Shown here: piece after piece, positions 33,165 through 42,616 of the stretch
Layout: every line of letters begins with the position of its first letter
Numbering within the stretch: position 1 is the stretch's first letter
Assembly: GCF_000747525.1 (NCBI RefSeq)
Contig: NZ_CP009278.1
Coordinates: 5,265,011-5,329,010 of the forward strand
Direction of reading: 5' to 3'
DNA: 64,000 bases
DNA from: Sphingobacterium sp. ML3W
GTDB taxonomy: Bacteria > Bacteroidota > Bacteroidia > Sphingobacteriales > Sphingobacteriaceae
Program-made: the position numbers and the translations under genes
The notes under the pieces: generated by a model
Told to the model about the DNA's origin: nothing
The model's database searches: none
The model's input: the letters and a program-made list of their open reading frames with translations, nothing else

Positions 33165-34175
33165 ATGATGTCAACATTATTAATTGTTGTAATTATACTA
33201 GCGATTGCTTTTGACTACATTAATGGTTTTCATGATGCTGCCAACTCAATTGCTACTGTTGTTTCAACAAAAGTATTAACTCCTTTTATGGCGGTTTTAT
33301 GGGCTGCGATTTTCAATTTCGCTGCTTATTTTTACTTCACCGACCATAAAGTCGCGAATACAGTCGCAAAAACTGTATTAGAGGAATATATTACATTGGA
33401 AGTTATTTTTGCAGGCCTTTTAGCTGCAATTAGCTGGAACCTTTTCACATGGTACTACGGCGTTCCTTCAAGCTCTTCACATACACTGATTGGTGGATTT
33501 GCAGGTTCTGGAATGGCATATGCTTTTATCGTAGGTGGAGATCCAATACATGCCATTAACATTGATGCAACATTAAAAATTATTGCATTCATTGTACTCG
33601 CCCCCATTATAGGGATGGTTATATCCATTATACTTACCCTCATCATTATTAATATAGCTAAAAACTCCAGACCTGCTGTTGCAGCAAAATGGTTTAAAAT
33701 TTTACAATTGGTATCATCCGCTGCATTAAGTTTTGCTCATGGTGGTAACGATGCACAAAAAGTAATGGGTATTATCTTAGTGGCGATGGTGGCAGGTGGT
33801 TATTTACCGAATACCGAGCACATGCCAGAGTGGATTCCGTTAACTTGTTATTTAGCGATTTCATTAGGGACGATGAGTGGTGGTTGGAAAATTGTTAAAA
33901 CGATGGGTACCAAGATTACGAAAGTAACACCATTGGAAGGTGTTGCTGCAGAGACTGCTGGTGCTTTGACCTTAGGTCTTACAGAGCACTTCGGTATCCC
34001 AGCTTCTACTACACATACCATTACCGGTTCAATTATAGGTGTTGGTGTTGTTAAAAGAGTATCTGCTGTACGGTGGGGTGTTACCATCAGTTTACTATGG
34101 GCTTGGGTATTAACAATTCCTGTTTCAGCATTACTTGGAGCGATTACATTGTTTATTATACACTACATATTGTAA
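33165..34175 (+). CDS. PiT-family inorganic phosphate transporter
   Basis: 336 aa, about 10 membrane spans. The PiT inverted-repeat signatures are both present: GFHDAANSIATVVST (about residues 21-35) and FAHGGNDAQKVMG (about 189-201), plus GVPSSSSHTLIGG and GIPASTTHTITGS. These form the phosphate site. The protein imports phosphate with a cation (H+ or Na+). It is shorter than the E. coli PitA (about 500 aa), which is normal for the DUF47-associated group. It ends the operon, and a strong inverted repeat follows. Confidence 0.95.
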   Translation: MMSTLLIVVIILAIAFDYINGFHDAANSIATVVSTKVLTPFMAVLWAAIFNFAAYFYFTDHKVANTVAKTVLEEYITLEVIFAGLLAAISWNLFTWYYGVPSSSSHTLIGGFAGSGMAYAFIVGGDPIHAINIDATLKIIAFIVLAPIIGMVISIILTLIIINIAKNSRPAVAAKWFKILQLVSSAALSFAHGGNDAQKVMGIILVAMVAGGYLPNTEHMPEWIPLTCYLAISLGTMSGGWKIVKTMGTKITKVTPLEGVAAETAGALTLGLTEHFGIPASTTHTITGSIIGVGVVKRVSAVRWGVTISLLWAWVLTIPVSALLGAITLFIIHYIL

Positions 34176-34207
34176 TAATTAACATTTTTTTCTAAAAAAA
34201 ACATAAA

Positions 34208-34250
34208 GTAAAACAAAAATTTGGTACATTCGTCCGGATTTTTGTTTTAC
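34208..34250 (+). terminator. Terminator-like inverted repeat after the PiT gene
   Basis: GTAAAACAAAAAT (34208-34220) pairs with ATTTTTGTTTTAC (34238-34250), 13 bp, with a 17-nt loop. The 3' arm itself is T-rich. Confidence 0.65.
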
Positions 34251-34327
34251 TGCTTTGCAATAAAAGCAAGAAAAAAGAGTTTATATTATAATATGAATTA
34301 AAACAATTGATCCATTTTTAATTTCGG

Positions 34328-34354
34328 CACGGTGTTTGATTATTTCAAACCGTG
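34328..34354 (+). promoter_or_regulatory. 5'-leader stem-loop of the OmpA-like gene
   Basis: CACGG-tg-TTTG and CAAA-CCGTG form a stem with a 2-nt bulge and a 7-nt loop. It sits 70 nt before the ATG. 5' stem-loops that stabilise ompA mRNA are known in Enterobacteria. The same role here is inferred. Confidence 0.4.
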
Positions 34355-34423
34355 ATTGCATTTTAAACAATTGCATACAAAACTAGAACAATTAAAATTT
34401 AATAATAACCTTAAAACAAGAGT

Positions 34424-35800
34424 ATGAACTATTCTACAATTAAAAAAACAGCTGTTGCTGCTTCCTTAGTTGCCGCTTTAGGCTTCGCTGATGTAGCACA
34501 AGCTCAAACTGTATTTGGTGGAAGATCACAATACAGAACTTGGTCAATCGGTGTGCAAGGTGGTATCACTACGCCTAACGCTTTGATCGGTGGTAGTAAC
34601 GCTTTCGGTCAGAAAGTTGGATACTTCCAAAACAAAGTAGGTGAGTACTACGGATTAACAGTTCGTAAACAATTTTCTCACTTATTTGGTTTAGAAGTTG
34701 AAGCTAACCGTGGTAAAATCAAAACATTTAACAAAAACAATGCTGTAGAAAATAGCTTTGGTGCAAAATCTGTAGAAACAGAAGTAAACTGGGCAGCTAG
34801 CTTAAATGGTGTATTCCAATTAGGTACTATCGATTTCTTAAGAAGAGAAAATGCAGTTAATTTCTACGCTAAAGTTGGTTTAGGTGTTATGGCTTATAAC
34901 CCTGTTCAATTCGCTAATAACGAATTCGGCGGTGGAGAAGTATTTAATAAAAAAGGTAGCTGGGGTGAAGAAGGTGTAGTTGGTGGTGACCGTGTATACA
35001 CTGGTGACAAAGATTACCGTTTAGGTATGTATGTTCCAGTTGGTGTTGGTGCTAAATTCAAATTATCTGAAGTTGTTGCATTAAACTTAGGTTACACAAT
35101 GAACTTCACTGACGAAGGTTTATTATACGGACCAAACAGACAAGGTGATGCTAAACAACGTTTCTCAAATGTATACGGTGGTTTAGAATTCACTTTAGGT
35201 TCAAGAGACAAACAAAACTTGACTTTTGCTAACCCTGTTGCAACCATGTATGATGAATTGAAAGATCCATCTTTACGTAACGAAGTTGAAGCATTAAAAC
35301 AACGTGTATCTACTTTAGAAGGTACTGTTAGCGCTTTAAATACGGATACTGATGGTGATGGTGTTTCTGATAGATATGACAAAGAGCCTAACTCTCCTGC
35401 AGGTGCAGTAGTTGATGGATCTGGTCGTCAAATCAAATTCCCTGAGCCTACTTCTTTCACTGATAACTCATCTACAGGTTATGTAGCTCCAATTCAATTT
35501 GAATTTGATAGTTCAGTATTGAAAACTCAATCATACTCTACTTTAGACAAAGTTGCTAAAGAAGTACGTGATAACAATTCATCTATCACTTTAGATGGTT
35601 ATGCATCTGCTGAAGGTACTGAAGCTTACAACGTTTCTTTATCTAAAGACCGTGCTAATGCAGTAAAACAATACTTAGTTAACGCTGGTGTTGCTTCTTC
35701 AAAAATCACTGCTAACGGTTACGGTGAGGCTAATCCAGTAGCATCCAATGCAACTGAAGAAGGTCGTGTTCAAAACCGTCGTGTTGAGATCAAAAAATAA
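34424..35800 (+). CDS. OmpA-family outer-membrane protein with thrombospondin type-3 repeat
   Basis: 458 aa. The signal peptide (1-27) ends in DVAQAQ. A beta-barrel domain (about 30-265) follows, then a short coil (RNEVEALKQRVSTLEGTVSAL, about 286-306), a calcium-binding TSP3-like motif DTDGDGVSDRYDKEPN (about 309-324) and a C-terminal OmpA domain (about 345-458) with FDSSVLKTQS and GYASAEGTEAYN...RVQNRRVEI. It links the outer membrane to peptidoglycan. Codon use is unusually even and rich in preferred codons, which suggests high expression. A leader stem-loop and a strong terminator frame it. Confidence 0.95.
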   Translation: MNYSTIKKTAVAASLVAALGFADVAQAQTVFGGRSQYRTWSIGVQGGITTPNALIGGSNAFGQKVGYFQNKVGEYYGLTVRKQFSHLFGLEVEANRGKIKTFNKNNAVENSFGAKSVETEVNWAASLNGVFQLGTIDFLRRENAVNFYAKVGLGVMAYNPVQFANNEFGGGEVFNKKGSWGEEGVVGGDRVYTGDKDYRLGMYVPVGVGAKFKLSEVVALNLGYTMNFTDEGLLYGPNRQGDAKQRFSNVYGGLEFTLGSRDKQNLTFANPVATMYDELKDPSLRNEVEALKQRVSTLEGTVSALNTDTDGDGVSDRYDKEPNSPAGAVVDGSGRQIKFPEPTSFTDNSSTGYVAPIQFEFDSSVLKTQSYSTLDKVAKEVRDNNSSITLDGYASAEGTEAYNVSLSKDRANAVKQYLVNAGVASSKITANGYGEANPVASNATEEGRVQNRRVEIKK

Positions 35801-35825
35801 GTATAGCTAAGCTATAATAATATTG

Positions 35826-35855
35826 AAAGCCGATTCGTAAGAATCGGCTTTTTTA
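35826..35855 (+). terminator. Terminator of the OmpA-like gene
   Basis: AAAGCCGATTC (35826-35836) pairs with GAATCGGCTTT (35841-35851), followed by a T-run. It is a classic strong terminator. Confidence 0.93.
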
Positions 35856-35874
35856 TTTTGCATACTTTAATCCG

Positions 35875-35882
35875 TATCTTTG
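35875..35882 (+). promoter_or_regulatory. -7 box upstream of the TPR gene
   Basis: TATCTTTG matches TAnnTTTG. It precedes a 14-codon reading frame that begins 4 nt later (ATG at 35887), and the TPR protein start lies about 98 bp downstream. Confidence 0.5.
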
Positions 35883-35979
35883 TTAAATGAAAATTAATTT
35901 TGTTAGTAAATTAATTAGACATAGTTATTAAAAATCACTATTTTCAGCTTAGTTGAGTTTATTGATAGATTATACAAGG

Positions 35980-37389
35980 ATGATGGAAGAGGAATTTGAT
36001 TTTGAATCTCCTGAGGAAAGAAAAAACTCAGTTGATCGCTATGAAGAAATGATAAGGAATGAAGACCAATACTTCTTTGATTCTAAAGCTTTCGAAGGCA
36101 TTATAGACTATTATATTGAGAAAAATGACCCTATAAAAGCATTGCAAGTGGCCGAATACGCAATGAATCAACACCCTTTTGACATAACATTTTTACTCAA
36201 ACAAGCACAATTATATTCAGCAACACAGCAATTTGATAAAGCACTAGACGCCTTATCAAAAGCAGAACTATTAGAGCCATCGGAAGGTGATATCTTCTTT
36301 ATTCGCGGTGGTGTATATGGTGCTAGAGGGCAATTTGACGAAGCAAAAGATCAGCTATTTCAAGCTTTGGCTGTATCAGACAATAAAGACGAAATTTATT
36401 TCCATATCAGTGTAGTATATCAAGGTGAAGCCGATTTTGAAAAGGCGATTTACTATTTGAAAAAAGCGCTTGAATTAAATATGGAAAATCAAGAGGCGCT
36501 GTATGAACTGGCCTACTGTTACGATATATTAGATAGACAAGAGGAAAGCGTAGCGTTTTACAAAAAATACATCGATTCTGAGCCCTATTCCTATTATGCA
36601 TGGTACAATCTTGGCAATGCATACCACAAGTTATCTAAGTACCCTGAGGCAATTGATGCTTACGACTACGCTATTCTAATTAAGGAGAATTTTTCTTCAG
36701 CATATTTCAATAAAGGTAATGCATTAGTTAATCTAGATCGCTACCAAGAAGCACTCGATGTCTATAAACAGACGTTCGAATACGAGAAACCAAGCGCCGA
36801 CACTTATTGTGCCATTGGTGAATGCTTGGAAAAACTGGAGCAGATGGAAGAAGCTCGCGTCTTTTATAAAAAAGCTGTTAAAATGGATGGGGATTTAGCA
36901 GATGCTTGGTTTGGCATTGGCGTTACCTTAGACTTTGAAGAACGTCATTTTGAATCTTTGCATTTTTACAAAAAAGCATTAGAACTGGATGACTCAAACC
37001 CAGATTTTTGGTTCGCAATAGCTGATGCTCGTTACAAGCTAAAGCAAATTGAGCTAGCTGAAGAAGCATATGCCAAAGTTGTCGAGTTGAACCCCTTGGA
37101 TATTGATGCGTGGTTAGATTATTCTTCAATTTTCTTTGAACAAGATAAAGTCGATCAGGCAATCGAAATTATAGCCGAAGCTATCACGAATAATCCCGAA
37201 GCAGCGGAGCTCTATTTTAGAATGGTTGCTTACTTATTTGCAAATGGTAAATATAATGATGCAATCATATACCTTGAATTGGGACTCGCAACAGATCCGG
37301 ACAAACATTATATCCTTTTCGATTATCTTCCCCAACTGCAAGGAAATCACATTATTTCTGAAATAATAAAAAAATACTCCCCTAAATAA
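35980..37389 (+). CDS. TPR-repeat protein
   Basis: 469 aa from the ATG at 35980. About ten 34-residue TPR units run from about residue 45 to the end (for example PEAIDAYDYAILIKENFSSA and AYFNKGNALVNLDRYQEAL). There is no signal peptide, so it probably acts in the cytosol as a scaffold. The partner is unknown. The frame is open to a TTG at 35953, but the ATG was preferred because the extra residues look unlike the acidic start MMEEEFDFESPEE. The stop codon is directly followed by the aroE ATG, so the two are co-translated. Confidence 0.9.
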   Translation: MMEEEFDFESPEERKNSVDRYEEMIRNEDQYFFDSKAFEGIIDYYIEKNDPIKALQVAEYAMNQHPFDITFLLKQAQLYSATQQFDKALDALSKAELLEPSEGDIFFIRGGVYGARGQFDEAKDQLFQALAVSDNKDEIYFHISVVYQGEADFEKAIYYLKKALELNMENQEALYELAYCYDILDRQEESVAFYKKYIDSEPYSYYAWYNLGNAYHKLSKYPEAIDAYDYAILIKENFSSAYFNKGNALVNLDRYQEALDVYKQTFEYEKPSADTYCAIGECLEKLEQMEEARVFYKKAVKMDGDLADAWFGIGVTLDFEERHFESLHFYKKALELDDSNPDFWFAIADARYKLKQIELAEEAYAKVVELNPLDIDAWLDYSSIFFEQDKVDQAIEIIAEAITNNPEAAELYFRMVAYLFANGKYNDAIIYLELGLATDPDKHYILFDYLPQLQGNHIISEIIKKYSPK

Positions 37390-38133
37390 ATGAAAAAATT
37401 AGGACTTATTGGTTATCCACTTGGACACTCCTTCTCTAAAAAATATTACTTAGAGAAATTTACAAAAGAAGGCATTACAAATGTAAATTATGATCTATAT
37501 AGTATGGAGGATATTCGTGAATTTGAAAAATTGTTTAACAATAAAGATTTCTATGGCGTTAATGTAACCATACCTCATAAGATCAATGTATTGAGCTATC
37601 TAAATGAGCTGTCTGCCGAAGCAAATGCCATCCAAGCGGTAAACTGTATTCAAATAAAACATCAAGCAGATGGACCATTTTTAAAGGGCTTTAACACCGA
37701 TGTATATGGTTTTACAGAATCATTGAGACCCTTATTAGAGAATCATCATAAAAAAGCACTTATACTAGGAAATGGTGGAGCAGCAAAAGCTGTTGAATAT
37801 GCATTAAACACATTGAATATCGAATACAAATTTGTCAGTAGAACAAAAACGGTACAAAATTTAACATATGGCGAACTTACAGCTGAAATATTGAATGAAT
37901 ATTTGATTATTATCAATTGTTCTCCCGTGGGTACCTTTCCCAATATCGAAGAGGCTCCACAGCTACCATATCATTTCATAGGTGAGCGCCACTTATTGTA
38001 TGACCTCGTTTATAATCCTGCTGAAACAATGTTCCTTAAAAAAGGAAAAATCAATGGTGCCAAAATCAAAAATGGTCTTGAAATGCTTGAATTACAAGCT
38101 GAAAAAAATTGGGAAATTTGGAATAAAATATAA
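37390..38133 (+). CDS. aroE: Shikimate dehydrogenase
   Basis: 247 aa. The enzyme reduces 3-dehydroshikimate with NADPH in the chorismate pathway. The shikimate-binding GHSFSKKY (12-19) and NVTIPHK (58-64, catalytic Lys64) are present. GFNTDVYGF (about 96-104) contains the second catalytic Asp. The NADP loop LGNGGAAKA follows at about 125-133. The length is slightly below the usual 260-280 aa, a common short variant. It starts directly on the stop of the TPR gene. Confidence 0.93.
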   Translation: MKKLGLIGYPLGHSFSKKYYLEKFTKEGITNVNYDLYSMEDIREFEKLFNNKDFYGVNVTIPHKINVLSYLNELSAEANAIQAVNCIQIKHQADGPFLKGFNTDVYGFTESLRPLLENHHKKALILGNGGAAKAVEYALNTLNIEYKFVSRTKTVQNLTYGELTAEILNEYLIIINCSPVGTFPNIEEAPQLPYHFIGERHLLYDLVYNPAETMFLKKGKINGAKIKNGLEMLELQAEKNWEIWNKI

Positions 38134-38258
38134 TTACACCCGATATATCTTGACTTTTTATAGAAAAAAAATACTATAACCAACAGATATTATCTATTTT
38201 ACAACTGAAAATATAGTGCGATTCAAATGCATTAGAAATACATTCGATTTTGAAAATT

Positions 38259-38900
38259 ATGTTGCAAATCAAGACTTTTACTTTTAATCCATATCAAGAA
38301 AACACATACATCATCTATGATGAGGAAAAAAACTGTGCTATTGTCGACCCTGGTATGTATGGACCTTCTGATGAAAAGGTCATATCCGACTTTATTGCGT
38401 CAAATGGTCTAAATCCCCAAATTTTACTTAATACTCATTGCCATGTTGATCATGTATTAGGTAATAGGTTCATTTTCGACCAGTACGGACTTTATCCTCA
38501 GTTTCATGAAGGTGAACTACCCATATTAATTGAAGTTCAAAATTACGCACCACAGATGGGTTTTAGATATGAAGTCTCACCTATCGGCGAATCCTTCTTA
38601 CCAGCAGAAGGAGTGATAAAAATAGGAAATCATGAGCTACAATTAATATTTGCTCCGGGTCATTCCCCTGCACATTTATGTTTTTATAGCGCAAAAAATA
38701 AATTCCTTATAGGTGGCGATGTACTATTTAAAAACAGTATAGGGAGAACAGATTTACCAGGCGGTAATCACGAATTACTATTAAAAAACATCAAGGAAAA
38801 GATTTATATACTCCCTGACGACATCACTATATATCCTGGACATGGGCCAACCACCACTATAGGTTTTGAGAAAGCTAACAATCCATTTATAAGAGCCTAA
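38259..38900 (+). CDS. Metallo-beta-lactamase-fold hydrolase (glyoxalase II-like)
   Basis: 213 aa. The zinc motif THCHVDH is at residues 59-65 (H60-x-H62-x-D64-H65). APGHSPAH (about 134-141) holds the next His, GGDVLF (about 155-160) the bridging Asp, and YPGHGP near the C-terminus the last His. The set fits a glyoxalase II-like thioesterase of about 210-220 aa. The substrate is not known. The frame is open to a TTG nine bases upstream, but the ATG at 38259 gives the better start. The LolC-like gene follows after 3 bp. Confidence 0.92.
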   Translation: MLQIKTFTFNPYQENTYIIYDEEKNCAIVDPGMYGPSDEKVISDFIASNGLNPQILLNTHCHVDHVLGNRFIFDQYGLYPQFHEGELPILIEVQNYAPQMGFRYEVSPIGESFLPAEGVIKIGNHELQLIFAPGHSPAHLCFYSAKNKFLIGGDVLFKNSIGRTDLPGGNHELLLKNIKEKIYILPDDITIYPGHGPTTTIGFEKANNPFIRA

Positions 38901-38903
38901 AAA

Positions 38904-40133
38904 ATGAACTTGCCATACCTATTTGCTAAAAGATACTTATTTTCAAAAAAGTCTGTAAATGCAATAAATATTATTTCGGGAATCAGTGTCGTAGGTGTTT
39001 TGGTAAGTAGTGCAGCACTGATTATATTACTGTCTTCTTTTAACGGCATGGAGAATCTGATACTATCCATGTATAGCCAGTTTTCACCCGAATTAAAAAT
39101 AGAGCCTAATCAAGGAAAACTGTTTGACGCAAACAATCCTAATCTGGTGGCATTAAAACGGAACCCCAATGTTATTCATTATACTGCAATACTTGAGGAG
39201 AAGGTCTTGTTACAATATGACAATCGGCAATACATTGGTACGATAAAAGGTATAGAGACCAATGCCATAGACTATAAAGCTAAAGATAGTCTTATCATTG
39301 CTGGAAATTATAACCTCTTACAAGATAGTGTGCCATATACCGTCATTGGAGCAGGAGTGCAGGCTAACTTAGGTGTTTCATTGCGCAATTCACATAATAA
39401 AATTGACGTATATTCTCCAAGAAAGGGGGCTAAAAATGCTGCAAATCCAGCAGATGAATTTAATATAAGATCCATCCAGCCAACGGGAATACTAAAAAGT
39501 CAACAGGATTTTGATAATTTAATTATCACCCCTATTGGTTTCGCTCGAGAAGTATTAGGTGAATATAATCGCGTATCTGCCATTGAATTTTATGTAAAGG
39601 ATAAAAGTAGTATCGCTAAATTCAAAAATGATCTGCAGACTCAACTCGGTGATACTTTCGTCGTAAAAAATCGGGAAGAACAAAATCCTACAGTCTATAA
39701 AAATGTACAGGTAGAACGTTGGGCAGTGTATTTTATCCTCACACTAATCAGCATAATAGCCCTATTCAATATCGTAGGATCGTTAACAATGCTTGTACTT
39801 GACAAGAAAGATGATATGAACATCTTGAAAAATTTGGGGGCAAATAGCGCTTTGATTCAGAAAATATTCTTTTACGAAGGCTTAATGATATCACTTATAG
39901 GCTGTGTGGGTGGTTTGATAATCGGTTACATTTTCTGTTATCTTCAAATCAACTATGGAATCATCAAGGTTGAGGAAGGAAGCAACATGCTCATTGACAG
40001 TTATCCAATCGCTATGCGATTAACCGATTTTATAATCGTTTTCTTGACCATCACAACAATTTCAGGATTGATTTCTTACTTTTCATCTAAAATAAGTGTC
40101 GCAGAATTGAATAAATTAGAATCTGGAAATTAG
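38904..40133 (+). CDS. LolC/LolE-type FtsX permease
   Basis: 409 aa. One span (about 22-46) sits at the N-terminus, a large periplasmic MacB-PCD-like domain fills about 50-265, and three spans follow (about 275-298, 320-345 and 370-395), as in LolC/LolE. Together with a LolD ATPase such proteins release lipoproteins from the inner membrane. No LolD gene lies next to it in this window. It follows the MBL hydrolase directly and ends 5 bp from the convergent CarboxypepD_reg-like gene. Confidence 0.9.
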   Translation: MNLPYLFAKRYLFSKKSVNAINIISGISVVGVLVSSAALIILLSSFNGMENLILSMYSQFSPELKIEPNQGKLFDANNPNLVALKRNPNVIHYTAILEEKVLLQYDNRQYIGTIKGIETNAIDYKAKDSLIIAGNYNLLQDSVPYTVIGAGVQANLGVSLRNSHNKIDVYSPRKGAKNAANPADEFNIRSIQPTGILKSQQDFDNLIITPIGFAREVLGEYNRVSAIEFYVKDKSSIAKFKNDLQTQLGDTFVVKNREEQNPTVYKNVQVERWAVYFILTLISIIALFNIVGSLTMLVLDKKDDMNILKNLGANSALIQKIFFYEGLMISLIGCVGGLIIGYIFCYLQINYGIIKVEEGSNMLIDSYPIAMRLTDFIIVFLTITTISGLISYFSSKISVAELNKLESGN

Positions 40134-40138
40134 CGCTA

Positions 40139-40768
40139 CTATTTTTTCTTTCCTTTAGATATTTGTTGAATTAGACTACCCCAGGCAAAAGGGTTTAGTA
40201 GCGGGTTAGCATAACGCTGATTGATCACCTTATTGCTAAGGCCACGATGGTTTTCATTAACATTATAATTATGCATTTCATCGGCTGTTCGTGGCATCAT
40301 GGCAGCCATCGCATCGATAGACTCCTTAGACATATTACGCTTTGCTCGTATTAAATTATCCGAATTAACCTCCAAATTCATGAATGCGATGTTGAATTCT
40401 TCAATACTTGCCCAAGGATAAGGGGTCACCATAGGTAATTCGACAATGAGATTGGTCATGACTATAGCGGAAGATAATCGATCTCCACTTACTTGCGGAA
40501 TTACGTACTCAAGTGTTTCATAACCCACTGAAGTAAATCGAATAGTATCCCCGACATGCGCCACAAAAGAGAAAAACCCCTCGTTATTTGCCATATAGGT
40601 TTCATTACGAAAACTTAAATTCGCAATCGTGGTATAGCCTACAGGCAGACCTGAGCTAATGGTTTCCACAATACCACTAAACTGTATTATTTTGCGTTCT
40701 TGAGCATAGGAATTGCAGCCAAGAAAAAATAAAAATGTAACAATTATTAAGTGATATTTGAATTTCAT
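40139..40768 (-). CDS. CarboxypepD_reg-like domain exported protein
   Basis: 209 aa. A signal peptide occupies residues 1-22 (ending CNSYAQ). A CarboxypepD_reg-like beta-sandwich follows (about 28-110; 'FSGIVETISSGLPVGYTTIA' and 'EGFFSFVAHVGDTIRFTSVGY'). The C-terminal part (about 120-209) is helical. Bacteroidota encode many such small exported proteins next to outer-membrane systems. Their function is not known. It stands alone and converges with the LolC-like gene. Confidence 0.85.
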   Translation of the reverse strand: MKFKYHLIIVTFLFFLGCNSYAQERKIIQFSGIVETISSGLPVGYTTIANLSFRNETYMANNEGFFSFVAHVGDTIRFTSVGYETLEYVIPQVSGDRLSSAIVMTNLIVELPMVTPYPWASIEEFNIAFMNLEVNSDNLIRAKRNMSKESIDAMAAMMPRTADEMHNYNVNENHRGLSNKVINQRYANPLLNPFAWGSLIQQISKGKKK

Positions 40769-40830
40769 AGCACAAATCTAAGATTTTAACAGGAAGACTG
40801 CTGTTAAATTGTGTTAATTAAAACCGTCAA

Positions 40831-41112
40831 TTATAAGGCTTTAGGTGTAGGCTGTGTGGCATTAGGGTTATCCATATCAGTAATATTGATAGCCTCTACA
40901 GCTGTAATTTCGGGTACCGCTTTCCTAATTGCTTGTTCCAATCCAGCTTTAAAAGTCATAATACTCATCGAGCATGAAGCACATGCTCCCAGCAATTTTA
41001 AACGAACAACATTATCTGCCGTGATTTCTTCCACACTAACATCTCCACCGTCAGTTTCCAAATAAGGCCTAATCGAATCCAATGCTTGCTCAACTCTTTC
41101 TTTTAATGTCAT
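40831..41112 (-). CDS. NifU C-terminal-domain-like Fe-S scaffold protein
   Basis: 93 aa from the ATG at 41112. It consists of a single NifU_C domain with TDGGDVSVEEI (about 20-30) and the Fe-S ligand pair Cys44-xx-Cys47 (GACASCSMS). It should bind and hand on Fe-S clusters in the cytosol. The frame runs 31 codons further upstream, but the extra part lacks any domain and lies in an AT-rich region, so the MTLKERVEQ start was chosen. It has no neighbours on its strand. Confidence 0.92.
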   Translation of the reverse strand: MTLKERVEQALDSIRPYLETDGGDVSVEEITADNVVRLKLLGACASCSMSIMTFKAGLEQAIRKAVPEITAVEAINITDMDNPNATQPTPKAL

Positions 41113-41305
41113 ACTAACTTTAATTTGAATGTAAATATAATCAAAATTTACCAAATTGATAGCTGACAAATCGATTGCTCGTGTTTTTAAACAAGCAAAT
41201 GACAATAAATGATCACTTCCTCAAATTAAGGTTAAAAAAAGTTAATATAATAAGTTTGATTGTATCGCATTTTATATTGCAGTATATTGCAACATAAAAA
41301 TTTAA

Positions 41306-41336
41306 TTGATTAGTATTACAAATTCACTTATCTTTG
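41306..41336 (+). promoter_or_regulatory. bamD promoter
   Basis: TTG (41306-41308), 20 nt, TATCTTTG (41329-41336). The box ends 4 nt before the bamD ATG at 41341, so the mRNA is probably leaderless. Confidence 0.65.
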
Positions 41337-41340
41337 TAAA

Positions 41341-42282
41341 ATGTTTTTAAATAGGCGTATAGCGGCTTTATGTGCCGGAATTTTGTTATTGGTATCGTTC
41401 AGTAGCTGTAAAAGTAAATTTGAGAAATTACGCGCAAGCAATAATATCGCTCAGAAGTACGAAGAAGCAGTAAAACTTTATGATAACAAAAAATATAGTA
41501 AAGCATTAATCTTGTTCGGAGATTTGAGAACCAAATTTAGGGGACAGGCTGAAGCTGAAAATTTATATTATTTCACTGCATTCGCAAACTACAGGTTGAA
41601 AGATTATACGTCAGCAAGATATCACTTTAAGGACTTTGCAGATGTTTATCCAAATAGCCCGCGAGCTGAAGAATGTCGCTTCATGTCCGCATACTGCTAT
41701 TATTTAGACTCTCCTAGATCATCATTGGATCAAGAAAATACGAGAAAAGCAATTGATGCTTTACAACTATTTGTCAATCTATATCCAGAATCTGACCGAG
41801 CGAAAGAAGCAGGAGAACTCATTCAAAAACTACGTGACAAATTAGAGTTTAAAGCCTTCTCGAACGCTAAACTACTCTACGACATGGGGTTGAACGATGA
41901 TTATAGAGCAGCAGTAATTGCATTACAAAATGTATTGAAAGCTTACCCTGACACTAAATATGCTGAGGAAATTGAGTTCCTTACTTTAAAGTCTCAATAT
42001 AATTTCGCAAACCAGAGTGTTTCTTTTAAACAAGTTGAGAGATTTGAAGAGGTTATTGATTATTATCGTTCGTTTGCTATGGGTTTCCCAAATAGCAAAC
42101 ACATACATGAAGCAGAGTCTATCCGCGATAATGCTGAAAAGAAAATGAAATCCGCCTCGGCCTATATGGCAACTGTAAATAAGGCAATCGCAGAACAAGA
42201 TAAAGAGAGAAAAGCGGCGAAAGAAAAAATAGAAGATAAAGGAAATAAAGAAAATACCCAAAAAAATGAGTCAAAAAAATAA
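41341..42282 (+). CDS. bamD: Outer-membrane assembly factor BamD
   Basis: 313 aa. The lipoprotein signal ends in SFSSC (Cys23). Tetratricopeptide-like repeats follow (about 38-250), as in BamD/ComL: YEEAVKLYDNKKYSKALILF and TSARYHFKDFADVYPNSPRA. BamD works with BamA at the outer membrane to insert beta-barrels. The tail is rich in Lys/Glu (DKERKAAKEKIEDKGNK). The reading frame overlaps the next gene by 17 bp, so they are translationally linked. Confidence 0.93.
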   Translation: MFLNRRIAALCAGILLLVSFSSCKSKFEKLRASNNIAQKYEEAVKLYDNKKYSKALILFGDLRTKFRGQAEAENLYYFTAFANYRLKDYTSARYHFKDFADVYPNSPRAEECRFMSAYCYYLDSPRSSLDQENTRKAIDALQLFVNLYPESDRAKEAGELIQKLRDKLEFKAFSNAKLLYDMGLNDDYRAAVIALQNVLKAYPDTKYAEEIEFLTLKSQYNFANQSVSFKQVERFEEVIDYYRSFAMGFPNSKHIHEAESIRDNAEKKMKSASAYMATVNKAIAEQDKERKAAKEKIEDKGNKENTQKNESKK

Positions 42283-42595
42283 CAGCACCGTAGCAACTTC
42301 AACTGTAACACGTGATTTAAGACAATTTGACATAGTTACTGAAAATATCTATGAGTCAATCGTAGTGATCAGCAAACGTGCTAATCAAATTTCAGTTGAC
42401 ATCAAAGAAGAATTGAGTGGCAAACTTGCGGAATTTGCGAGTAGCAATGATAACTTGGAAGAGGTATTTGAAAATCGTGAGCAAATTGAAATTTCAAAAC
42501 ACTATGAGCGTATGCCTAAAGCAACTCTTATAGCAATTGATGAGTTTTTGCACGATAAGGTTTATTACAGAAACCCTTCAAAAGAGCAAGAATAA
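42266..42595 (+). CDS. rpoZ: RNA polymerase omega subunit (Bacteroidota type)
   Basis: 109 aa. The pattern NIYESIVVISKRANQISVDI (about 27-46) matches the RPB6/omega fold (R-ANQI). Bacteroidota omega is about 100-110 aa and more divergent than in Proteobacteria. It helps assembly of RNA polymerase. The gene overlaps bamD by 17 bp and is followed by coaBC, the gene order expected in this phylum. Confidence 0.88.
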   Translation: MSQKNNSTVATSTVTRDLRQFDIVTENIYESIVVISKRANQISVDIKEELSGKLAEFASSNDNLEEVFENREQIEISKHYERMPKATLIAIDEFLHDKVYYRNPSKEQE

Positions 42596-42616
42596 CTTGT
42601 AGCCATCTTAATTGAT

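Noticed and set aside
40811..41065. Plus-strand frame opposite the NifU-like gene
   Set aside because: It is the antisense shadow of the NifU-like gene, which has clear Fe-S ligand cysteines.
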